Below are positions 44,777 to 55,683 of a stretch of DNA of 64,000 nucleotides, piece by piece. The position numbers and the translations under genes are program-made. The DNA comes from Ampelocalamus luodianensis (Eukaryota; Streptophyta; Magnoliopsida; Poales; Poaceae). The DNA lies in contig CM070628.1 in NCBI GenBank assembly GCA_036346255.1, forward strand, positions 14,151,840-14,215,839, given 5' to 3'. Under the pieces are notes generated by a model. That model did no database searches. It saw only the letters and a program-made list of their open reading frames with translations, and had not been told where the DNA came from. Numbering within the stretch: the stretch's first letter is position 1; every line of letters starts with the position of its first letter.

Positions 44777-47700
44777 TGTAACTGTAATACCCCGATTTTT
44801 TTAGAGATAGAAACCTGTTCGAATTTGAATTCAAAAGAAAAACAGGTTTTTCAGCTGTTCTTCCAGGTCTTGGGCCTGGGCCTTTGGCCAGTAGGCCCAA
44901 GAGGGGAGCCGGCCATCTGGCCCTAGGGGGCAGCTGATTGGGCCCAAAGGGGGGCGGTCTTTTGGCAAAAAGGGGGGTGACTCTAACCCTAGCCCCCTCC
45001 CATTCCCTATGCCTCCTTCCTCCTGGCCGCCGCCCCTCCCTCTCCCACACCTTGCACCTCCATTGTTTCTTGGGCAGCCACCTCCCTCCCTCCTCCATTG
45101 GTGTCACCGGCCAAATCTTGGGAGGAAGGGTCGGGTTGCCGTCATCCTTTGGAATTCGCGTAAGGTTCAGCACTTCACTGATCTTCGAGAGTAAAATCGT
45201 TTCCCTGCTGTTCTGCTCATTTCGTTCTTGGTAGATGCCGTATTTTTATTCGTTGTTAGTGCTGTGTTTAGAAACAGATTGTTGTTCTATGTTGTGCGTT
45301 AGTTTTCACATAGATCAAGGCCGAATTAGGATTTTTGATCTCCTAGAGAGTTGTAGCGTTTTTCGTTAGGTTTCCATGGCCACTAATTTCACCTGAATCC
45401 GAGTTGTGGATTGGAAGTTACGCCATTTCTTTATCTGCTGTCCAGAACTCAGCTAGATTACGACAATCGTTTTATTTAGAAGTTTGAATGTTGTTAAGGT
45501 CCGAATCAGGACTTCTCCCTATTACGAAAATTGTAGTATCTTGTCTTAGCTTTCCTGATTGTTAAAGAATTCCATTATTGGATCAGCCAATAAAAAGTTA
45601 TGGCTGTTTTGATTCAGCTGTTCTTCCTGTCTGTCAATTTCTGCCAATAGATTTGAGCCGTGGGCCAAATTTTGTTAAAGGCAAAATCTGAGATTTTGCC
45701 CAACTAGACTTTTGTAGGATTTGTTCTTAGCTATTCAGATTGATAAAGAGCACTAAGTTTGGTTTAGCCAATTAGAAATTATGTCTGTTACCGTGCTGCT
45801 GTCCAGATTTATGGGATAGTTTCTGACAGAAGCTGTTCATCGGTCTATTAGAGTTATTTACCGACAGAATTCTTGTTGTCCTCCAAATAGGTTATTTTAG
45901 ATATTTCAGTTATCTTTCCAGCCAATTTGAGTTTGCATTTTTGCGATCTTCGGAGTGAAAGTTATGTAGGTTTTCAGGGTCCTGTCCAGATTCGTTTTCT
46001 GTGTTTGTGTTGTCTGTTTTTAGAGTAGATTAATTAGTTAATTCTTGGGTTGTCAGGAAGGTGTTGTAGAACGATGCAGGTAGCGTTCTATACCATGTTG
46101 TTCTTATTTTAAGTACTTACTTGTGTAGGCGAAGAGGCTTCAGGTTTAGGGGCATCTCCATTACCTACTAACGCGCCGCAACGCGGAAGGCAAGTACTTT
46201 GGAATTCTTATTGTTGTTGAATGCTAAGTGCTTGATATTCATACTGTTATTTCTATGAGCCCTGAGTAGATTCAATGCTTCATGTTCCTTTAATATTCGT
46301 TAATCCATGTTCAAAGAGAGGATGTCTTTCATTACCCATAATTCATTCCATTCATTCATTGTTCATGTTTTTTTCCACAGAAGTAGAAATAAGACCCATC
46401 AATTCCAACATAGACACGTAAGACCCACCATTCCAATGTGTGCAGAATTGGATTCCCGTATGAAACGTTCTTCATACGGACCTTGGATCCCCGTATTTTG
46501 TTAAATGTGGGCCTAAGTGAACACTGACGGGTGTATCACTGGCTATACCGGTATAAGCAGAAGTGTAGTTCATTCATTCCATTCATTCAAATGTTCTTTC
46601 AGTCTATGTTCATATCCTTTAATGATATTGCCTTATTCAGTTTCATTGTAGTTCATGTTATTCCTTGTACTTGCTGAGTCTTGGACTCATTCTTATTTGT
46701 GTTTGTTTATTTCTAGGTGATCACTGCTGAGAGCATTCCTAGGGGAAAGTAGACACACATAATACATTCACTTCACCATAGTCAATTTACATTTATACAA
46801 TTTTGTTCCTGTCTTTCATTAGTCAAGTAATGAACTGTAATAAATAGAGGTTGGTGATGGATGACATCTTTCTCTGTGTTAAGTTTGATTAAATAACTGC
46901 TTGTGATCCTTGATTACTCCTTTGGTATAATTATCTTAGTGGATTCTTTAGACTTGAGTAACTCGAGACTTTGAACTGTTGTGCGATTCAGATTTTATTC
47001 CTGCATTCGTTCTATTCTATGTTGTTCTCTTTATGCTATTAGTTATGTTATTGTTGAAATGTACTCTGTATTGATGTTGTATGTTAGTCTTTTAGGTAAT
47101 ATTTTGGCTTTCGAATACCCAGGGTGTTACAGTAACATCCCAAAGTAATGTTACCAAAAATAAAATTAATAAAGTTATTATTTTATTGGATTTTCCAAAA
47201 TTTAAAAGAGTTTTCTTGGTAAAAATATAACTTGTTTATTTAATTTCCTCAATTTTAAAGTGAAAAAAGAAAATTTATTGAGTTTTCTGGGTTTTATTGG
47301 ATTTTAAAGTAAAAAGAATTTTTTAATTAATTTATTGAATTTTAAAATGATTTTTTCCTATTTTCCAAAAATTTAAAATAATACATGTACAAAATTAATA
47401 GCCAACTTTAAGTTGGAGATAATTTTATTAAGTTAAAAATAATAAAAGGAATTTCTGTGAATTTTTCTAGAATTTTTGAACTATATTTGCTATTTTCTAA
47501 AAGCCCTTTTGATTTGTTGATTTTTGTAAAATTCAAAAATGAATTTGAATTCTCTTTTCTATTTTGGACCGAAACCCATTTCTCCCAACCCATTTTCCCA
47601 TTTTTTCGTCCCTTTTTCCCCTTTTCCCGCCCGGCCTAGCCCATCCTAGCCTCCCTTCCTCTCCACTCTGTGCCATCGCTGCCCCACGTGTTAGCCCTTC

Positions 47701-50289
47701 TTCTTCCCGTTCCTCTTTTTCTTCCTCCCAGTATGGCCACCATTGCCGCCGAGCTTGAGCTCACAAACGACCACCATTTTCTTCCTATTTTCCTGTGCGC
47801 ACGTGCGCATCTTCCTCCCCGCATCCCACCGCCTCTGTTTTGCCTGTTTTACCCTTTTTCGCACCGCCATTCACCAGAACGCTCAACCGCCGCCGAGATA
47901 CCCATGCGTCCGATCTCCTTCCCCAAAGCTCCTCTGCCCGGGAGCCCCGTGCACCCCTTATCTCCCTCATTCCATCCCCATAGCTCCTAGCCCCTCACAC
48001 TCATCCAGGTCGCCGCAATCCAAGTTTGAAGCCCGCCGGCCGTGCGCCTTCTCTTCGCCGATTGCGCCGCCGCCTTTAGAGCCCGGACTTCATCATCTAC
48101 ACAAGGAGCATTGCCATTCCACGTTCTACTCGGTGCACACCTCACCTTCATCGGAGCGCAGTCGGAACACCAACGCCACCGCGAGCTCGACATCGCCGCC
48201 GCCACCTTCCTCGCCGCCGGTGATCCTTGCGCGTCCCACTACCACCATCTTCTCCTCTCTCGTTTGGTATCCTCACCGGCCACCACCATGCCGCCATTCG
48301 CTAGCAACCAATGGTTCCAGAGCCAACGCCGCTCCTAGCTGATGTGGCACTGCCTCATCACCACCTCAGCCTCTCTCTCCTAGTCAGCGCCCATGTGGCA
48401 AGCTTGCGTGGCCTTTTCCTTTTCTTTAGAAAATCAATTCGGCCGAAATTCAAAATCCCCTCACCGATGTTATCGTGATGTAGTAAATTGTTTTTTCTTT
48501 AGCAAAATAATTCCAAAATTTTGAAAATTCTAATTCTATTATTTCATGTGAAATTCAATCTTCCGAGAGCCCGTTCTCCTTCATTCGAGCACCGATTCAA
48601 GTGATTCAAATTTCTAAATTCATCTAAAATCAAAATATAGCTATCTATACTAAAATTATTTAATTTGGAGTTTATTTGAATTTTGTTTGAATTTAGCTTA
48701 TTTTCGCGTATAGATTTCGACGACTTCGGAAAGCCAGACTTCAACACCATTTTAGAAAAACAATTAATTGGGCAAAGCTAGTTACATCTTTGATCATTTT
48801 ATCCTAGTATTTTAAATTATTTAAACTCTATTTTAAATTATTATTGAATGCTTATTTATATTCATGTTAATTTAAATTCCTGTTTTAAATTTATAGTTAT
48901 TCCCAATTCCGTTTGTATGGCCAAATCTTGACATTGAAATATCAATGCCTTTTCACTTTAGATAAAATCTATTTGATGCAATAGTATGAACTAGAACATT
49001 TTGAAAAAAAAATAAGATTAGCCATGCTTAGACCTGAAATATTTGATTTGAGAATTTTCAGCCAAAAGTCAAATATGGTTTAAATTGTATCCATAGTATT
49101 GGTGTGCCATGAAAGTTTATAAATGACTTTTGAAAAATGAAATAAAATCAAAAACTGGTTTGGAGTTGGACGAAATGGATTGTTGGTGGGTGTAGGTTTA
49201 TGCACGGGCTCAATTCAATGCATGGTTGAGGCCCAGGGATTGCTTTGTAAGTCGCCTAGTCAATTAAGGACCAGTCTACGAATTGTTAAGGCATTGCGTA
49301 CTACCACAAGTCTGGTTTGGGACAGACCGAGCTAATTAATTTGCAACGTTCCTTTGTTAGTTGTGCCATGTTGATGCGTGGGTGTCAGAATAACATACTT
49401 TTTATGTATTCTCACATGGCGCAAGAGGGACCTTTCGGCGGATGGTGTAATCTAAAGGAAGTGAAACCTTAGCGGGCATGACTACTTTTGGATGATGCAT
49501 TGTAAAGGCTTTGCGATAATCACTTAGTCGCACACCAATGGAAGTGTGTGAAGCGGATGTTAAGAGTTGATTATCTCTTGTGGGTAAAGTTGTATAACCT
49601 ATGTAGAGTGTTAAATTATTCAAATAGCCATGTCCACGGTTATGGACATGCAGAGCAAAGTCTTTTGTGGATTAGACTTTGTTTTTATTTTTAAAATAAT
49701 TTATAAAATAATTTATGACATAGATGGGTGTCCATGAGAAAATTCTTGGGTTGAAGCCTCGGGTTGGTGCCCGTGTTTAAGTTGGTGCCTACACTAGCAT
49801 TATTAATTCAATTAAAACCCAATTTGAGATATTGTAAAACTTGAGCTTTTGAACTTAGTATTGTATTTAAAATGTCAAATGTTGCTTTTGCACAAACAAC
49901 CATATAAGCCTTCCTTTGATAATATCCTTGCATGCATTAACTCTGTTATGGGTGTAACTTAAGGAGTACATTTTGTACTCACCCTTACTTAATAAAATAT
50001 TGTTCAGAGGAGAAGAACTTCGCAACGGCTGAGGATCTCGACGACTAGGCCGCTATCCCAGTCGATTGTCTGTGGTAGATTAGCTGGGCTCTACTACTTC
50101 TTCTTCGTCTTCCGTTGTATTCTTTTTGGTGACTCGTAAGCTTTTCTTGTAATAAACTCTGATATCTATTAATAAAGTTATGCGAATTATAGATGTTACC
50201 ATATTTGTTTATTGTGTACACTAGCTACTGTTCCAAGGACCAGTGTAGAATACACAGAGGATTTGTGGGTGTTACTCCTGGGTTCGACA
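44777..50289 (+). mobile_element. Solo gypsy LTR (Tekay-like), interrupted
   Basis: The LTR starts TGTAAC at 44777-44782, is interrupted, and resumes at 47132 (GTAACATCCCAAAG) to end CTGGGTTCGACA at 50289. Flanks are GACCC (44772-44776) and GACCT (50290-50294), a target duplication with one mismatch. Without the insert it is about 3.16 kb, close to the 3.21-kb LTR at 11132-14340, which it resembles. No interior or primer-binding site remains. Frames in the GC-rich part (47670-48342) are LTR sequence. Confidence 0.8.
44783..47131 (+). mobile_element. Solo LTR nested in another LTR
   Basis: It starts TGTAATACCCC and ends GGGTGTTACA (2349 bp). Perfect 5-bp target duplication GTAAC at 44778-44782 and 47132-47136. 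It is inserted six bases inside the outer LTR. Same family as the fragment at 34022. Confidence 0.9.
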
Positions 50290-53200
50290 GACCTGATATG
50301 AACGCTTCAAGCACTTGGCCATAGAATTTGGTTCCGGATCCATGTTCTCATAAGAGAAACTTTAGCAATTGTTGAGGCAAAGTAATTGTTGAAAACTTTT
50401 ATGCCATATCCTCCAAAATGAGGGTATCTTAGTGTTAACAAGATCTTTGTCATTTCCCAAACAAAAGATTCTCGGTCGTTCCATATTCCCAGCATTGTAA
50501 TATATGTACATCAAGTTGCTGGGGTTTTTATCTTCATGATGAACCTCTTTATGAGGTATTTCACCTTCAAGGTGTGTTTTCTTCAAGAGAGTTAAAAGAG
50601 TGATTAATAACTGATTTGACTAGTATCATTAGATCTTAGACCCACAGGTGTTCCCATAAATTTTAGATCAAGGACCAATAAGTAAATTTCGTATAGGTGG
50701 ATATACTATTCAACCCAGGGTATTCTACTCCTAGTGACATATTTATTACATGTAAACACTGTGGTAACTCCTCTATAATTGGAAAGTATCTGGCAAGCTC
50801 CCCGCTTCTGGCACATAGGAGTATAAACTAAACCTTAAATTTAACTTTACTAGTGCGTGTATCTTCGTACTAAAGATCTTTTCCTTCTGGAAAATACGAC
50901 GACATTCAAACTTTTGGGTATTTCTCTCCCCTTAATGCCGAGATTCAATCTTTATTAATAGCGTACCATAAAATTCCCCTATCATGGGCACATGATTGAT
51001 TGAATTTCAGATCCAACATAATCTGCAACAACTGGTGGTGGCCCAAAGGTGTATGCTACAGTGGTGATAACATGTGAAAAATGTTTGATTCCTCCAACAC
51101 GCACTTATTTCAATATAGGATTTGATAATTACATACAGTGAGCTAGACTTTTATCAGTGCAGTGGCAATAAAAATGCATGATCCTAATATTCTGTAGGAT
51201 ATTCCAACTTTGGTTTGGTTATTAATCTGTGACGAAGGTCCCACACAGTGGTCCAAGAGTTGACAGACTTATTCTATAGACTAGCTTCTTTATTATTTGC
51301 CTAAATTTTGATCCAATTACTCACACCATATTTTAAATAATTTAGATCATTAAACTACAAGTTTATAATTGCGCAACCTATTTTCTTATTGTCATAAGCA
51401 ATGTGTTCTAACATCATAAAACTACAGGATGCTCTTCAGGAACATAAATATAATGCTGAAATATAAAATATTTGACCATAGTTAATCTATACTGAATTAT
51501 TAGATTTTCTTCTAGACTTCAAATCATGAATCACCCAAATAGTATAATTATTCGACGGGAATATTTATTGTTCAACAGGAACATCATATTTAATTAAGGG
51601 TGATAAACTATAAACCTTATTTTTATTTATAATGCCAGAATCATCATGGCCAAATTCAGATCGTTCTGGATCAACAAAGTCCAATAGGTCATCTTTCTTT
51701 CAGGAGTTATTTTTGCTTCAAGCAAGTGATATGGCTTTTGGTGGTGACATAGTTGCAGACTGGCTTACCAATTTATGCATGTATCATTTCTGATGAGTAT
51801 AGCATGCTTTAGTGCATAGCCAACATGGCATATGTACGACTGCGTCAAGCGACCGTCGGTTTGTCGTGTGCATTCCCGCATGCTAGCGATTAACATATTG
51901 TAGAAGACACAAATCAATTACCCTTTATGGGCAGCAATGATTGTGGTTGCCAACAACATGGGTATTGGCAATGACGTAAATACCATTTTCCATATCAACT
52001 AGATAAGGATAATAATCATGCAATTTATTTTTATTATCTCCCAAATAAACTAGATTAATTTATTACTTCTGGCTTTGACCTAGGATATGCCATTGTTTGT
52101 CTACCATGACTCTTGTTTTAAACATTTTTCTACGCCTCTTAACTTCCAATATCCCACACAAGCCCAATTTCCTCTCCCTTTTCATGCCAACTGAAAAATT
52201 CCAAGTGATAGCGTGTGCATCAAGCATTTGCTTGAAAATCAACTCAGAATTAAAGATTTGCAATCATACTACAACAGGAGTACAATTTTGTTGGTGTAAA
52301 ACCAATATGTACTCTGTAATATTCTGCCTACAAAGTTCTTCAATCAAGAAGTTAGTGTGGTGGACGATATTTATATAGACTCCAAGTCATAGGGTTGAAG
52401 TTATTTTGTACTTATTGGAGGAATATGGTGTTTTCTCGCCAAAGTGATCCATCAGAGATCAACATATGACTAGGCTTGGTCCGGTGCTACTTGAGAAAAA
52501 TAGTTTCCCTTTTACCATTTGGGTATCCGTGCACTACAAGTTAGCGAATTGAAGCTTATTAGATATCAAGAGCACATGTCCAATATTTTGTTAGCAAGCT
52601 ATGGCAAAGTATTTTCAATTTCTAGGCATATGGTTTACAAATTTCTTCCATGCAAGATCAATTTACTACAGGTAAGGTATGCTACTAGCAATATGTTCTA
52701 TTAAGCAGATTTAATCAACTATTCAGCAGGAGATAGGACTTTAATAAAACAATTTTAATGGCATCTGGAAACAATCATCTAATGTATAAGGTTTCAACCT
52801 AAAACAAAAGAAAAGAGATACTCTTCATGAGTAAGACCAAGCTCGATAGGGGCTAAATCTATACTACTAATGTGACTCGTGCAGGAAAGTGACATATTTA
52901 AAAATCCAAGGAATAACTTAGGACATTGCTAGAGGTCTCCATAGAACATAGCATGAATTTATCAATTGGATGTCAAACATATCCTACAATATTCATGCAA
53001 TTTTCTACTGGTTTACTGCTAGTAAAATAATTTTAAATACATGAAACGAGTGCAAAATAGTAAAGATTAATTTGATCTATTCAGCAGATAATTTTATACA
53101 TTTCCCAGAATTTGCCTCGTATTTTCGATAATTTTTAAGGTTTGGAAGCAATTTTCAAAATTACTAAACCCATTAAATAATTTCCCAAATACACAATACA

Positions 53201-53440
53201 AGAGAAAAATAAACCAATACAAATATGATACTTCAAGGTGTACTAGGTCTAAGGTTTCATAATTTATGGAAGCTCATATACCTAAAAATTTCAGTTTCTA
53301 GGATTTAAAATGAAATTATTAGAATTTACAAATTAGTTCATAGAAATATTAAAGACTTCAGGGGTTTTACCAAAAAACCTTAAGCCGCACATTATCAGAG
53401 CAATTTATCAGAACTTCAGGGGGGTTCTGAAAACTTTACT
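50290..53440. other. No gene recognised; probably old LTR-derived sequence
   Basis: AT-rich throughout with only short frames. Minus-strand frames at 50307-50586 overlap in different phases and match no family I know. From about 53100 on, minus-strand sequence looks like the AT-rich part of a gypsy LTR, so much of this stretch may be a decayed minus-strand LTR. Confidence 0.35.
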
Positions 53441-54189
53441 TTCCCACAAACTTCTCTCGTGATTTTTCTGAACTTGATGGGCCTTTCCACAAAATTTCTA
53501 AACATCATTTGGGCAACAGATATTCCGACCCATATTGGTCAAAATTCTCATTTAGGGGCACTAGGGAAACACCTAGTGCCACACAATGGCGGCGACGCCG
53601 CCCGGGAGGTACATATGCGGCGACAGCGACATGACTTTGCGGAGCATGTTGGGCGCAAGACGTGGCATCGGGCACGCATGGCTGGAGGCGGTGGGAGGCT
53701 TCATGCCGGCGCGAGTGTCGTGGGTGGTGAGCACGTGGGCACGGGTGCGCGGCTGACTACCAGCGCGACGCGCGCAGTGGTGCACGCGATGGGCAGGTGC
53801 ACGCGGTGGCGCACGCGCGATGTGGCATGGCACGATGAGCGCGGTGGCACGGTGCGAGTGCGGGCGCAGATGGCCCGAGGTAGGACGCAGCGCGGCATGG
53901 CGTCTCGCGCGGCGGCGTCTACGGGCGTGGGTGGGCGCGCGGCGGAGCAGCCTCGGGCCGAGGGTAGTGGAGGCGTGTCGGGCCAGCGCGCCGGCGGCTA
54001 CAAGTGCGATGACACGTGGGCATTGAGGGTCGGTGAGCGGCTACGGGCGCGGCACGCGAGCAGTGGCCGGGTCGAGCGCAACGACGCATGGGCGCGTTGG
54101 GCTGGTGTGTAGCGGCGACCAGTGCGGCCGGCAGGCGGGCAGCTTTGGGCGGCGCGGCAGGTGGCAGGCGATTCGTTGGTCTCCATGCA
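53441..54189 (-). other. GC-rich block, probably LTR or leader sequence
   Basis: A long frame on the plus strand (53459-54112) is Arg/Gly/Ala-rich and lacks any domain; frames are open on both strands because of high GC. The abrupt GC change next to AT-rich sequence is like the U3-to-R part of the gypsy LTRs elsewhere in the window. Confidence 0.35.
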
Positions 54190-54470
54190 TGTTGAAGTAT
54201 AAGTGAATTGTCCGTCTTTCCTCATCAGCTTAAGCTTTTAGGTGAATTGGTTGGTGCATGCAACTCAATATAGTATCAGAGCCAAGAGGTCTTGAGTTCA
54301 AGACCCGATTGGTGCAATTAAAAAATAATAATTGTAGCCCACTTCTATTTCACCTCTTAGGCCTGAGGGAGCCTACACGTGAGGAGGAGTGTTGAAGTAT
54401 AAGTGAATTGCTCGTCTTTCTTCATCAACTTAAGCTTTTGGGTGAATTGATTGGTGCATGCAACTCAATA
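54190..54470 (+). mobile_element. TRIM (miniature LTR retrotransposon)
   Basis: Two 81-bp LTRs (54190-54270 and 54390-54470), each starting TGTTGAAGTATAAGTGAATTG and ending CAACTCAATA, enclose a 119-bp interior. The first LTR is followed at once by a primer-binding site (TAGTATCAGAGCC, complementary to initiator Met-tRNA), and the second is preceded by the purine tract GTGAGGAGGAG. Flanks ATGCA and ATGAA match at four of five bases. It has no coding capacity and depends on other elements. Confidence 0.9.
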
Positions 54471-54499
54471 ATGAACTTGAGGCCAATTGCTGCATGTAC

Positions 54500-54915
54500 A
54501 AAATGGCGAGGATGCCGAACAGTTGCGGCTAGTGATGGGCTCCTCAGAAATGGTGACAACAGATTGGAGTAGATGTCGTACCGATGAATTCATCATGTGT
54601 GTACATGCAACATATATAGATCAAATATGCTGTCAGAATTAGGGAAAGTGAATTGATCTATTTCCCAACATATATAACGATGTACCCGATTTGGGATCCA
54701 TCGTGCTGGTAACGTGTTGAGAAATAGCGGTAGTCGTCATGTTGCTGACTCGTAAATCAATTCATAAGAACAATCACATGAATACTAAGAGACACAATGA
54801 ACACAAGTGTCTCGAGGAGAGTCGGTATCTTTTATTCATCTCTGGGTCTCATGTACATAGAAAGCCCTCATATTTATAGCACACAGGGGTAAAAGCTCTC
54901 TAAAGATGGTTTAGC
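54500..54915 (-). mobile_element. Copia-type LTR and primer-site remnant
   Basis: On the minus strand TATAAATATGAG (54870-54881) is a TATA box, followed by AGATGAATAAAAG and, further on, CAACACGTTACCAGCACGA (about 54700-54718). The latter matches the CAACACGTTATCAGCACGA junction seen downstream of many plant copia LTRs. Only this end is visible. Confidence 0.4.
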
Positions 54916-54965
54916 CTTTTGTCCACACAAAGATTTCGTAACAACGACAACAACGGCGAACGTCC

Positions 54966-55202
54966 TCAGAGAGACGTTGCCACGGTGGCAGCATCCGCAA
55001 CTGGCGCATAGAGTGTGGCAGTGAACTCGGCGTAGAGAAGGATGACGGCGCGAAAGAAGGCGATGGTGACGACGAGCTGGAGAGCAATGGCGGGGTAGTT
55101 GCTCGGGGATGAGGCGGCGATAGGGGCGACGAGTTCGATTGCCAAGAGAGCAGCGCAGAAGGTGAGGGTGAGAATGGTGGCGGCTTGAGCAAGGCGCGCC
55201 AT
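54966..55202 (-). CDS. Possible small membrane protein, 78 residues
   Basis: The frame MARLAQAATILTLTFCAALL... ends in ATVATSL. Two hydrophobic stretches are visible, about residues 5-30 (could be a signal peptide or anchor) and about 38-65 (AIALQLVVTIAFFRAVILLY). The start context GCAATGGCG is good for a plant gene, and the base composition is genic compared with AT-rich flanks. Downstream (54500-54915) lies a copia remnant, upstream an hAT element and a hairpin. I do not recognise a family. No intron is evident. It could be a small unknown gene or a chance frame. Confidence 0.4.
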   Translation of the reverse strand: MARLAQAATILTLTFCAALLAIELVAPIAASSPSNYPAIALQLVVTIAFFRAVILLYAEFTATLYAPVADAATVATSL

Positions 55203-55683
55203 TGCTCGGGATTTGGAGCTAGCTATAGTTGGTTGGGGCTTCTGCAGCTGCGTTGTTATGCTGGGGTTGAGTACCAGACCAAAAAACCACTTACTACTGG
55301 CAGAGCAAGTGGTAAAATGGAGGCGTTGGTCCGGCGCTGATCAAAGCTTAAATTTCACATATCGCATTTTAATAGCCAAATATCTCGGAGTTGCAAGACG
55401 AACATAAAAGTCAAGAACAGCGGGCGCCCACTTCGCTTGCGCCTCGAGCGTGCATGGACGGTCGACACCAGCCCGGAAATGAAAAGGGCAAGGAGGTCAA
55501 AGTGTCAAACCATGGAGGTCATGGGTAGATTGAATAGTGTCGAAGTGTTTGGGAAACTATCATTTTAGCATTCCAAACACTTCGACACTATTGCATCTAA
55601 TGGCTTGGGGTCGGTATAAGTGTTATGGTGGTTTCGATGGAAGCCGGATGGGAGAAATTTGCCAACATGAAGAGGACCATTGA
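55203..55683. other. Spacer with a short perfect hairpin
   Basis: Upstream of the small ORF. The only structure is the hairpin at 55533-55592. Confidence 0.5.
55533..55592. repeat. Short inverted repeat (hairpin)
   Basis: 55533-55555 (AATAGTGTCGAAGTGTTTGG plus GAA) pairs with 55571-55592 over 22 bases with a single bulged G and a 15-base loop. Confidence 0.8.

Noticed and set aside
47670..48342. Pro/Ser-rich frames of 106 and 199 codons
   Set aside because: Inside the outer solo LTR; the matching part of the other LTR is similarly open and non-coding.
53459..54112. 217-codon frame, Arg/Gly/Ala-rich
   Set aside because: High GC keeps several frames open; no domain, no conserved motif, next to retroelement sequence.
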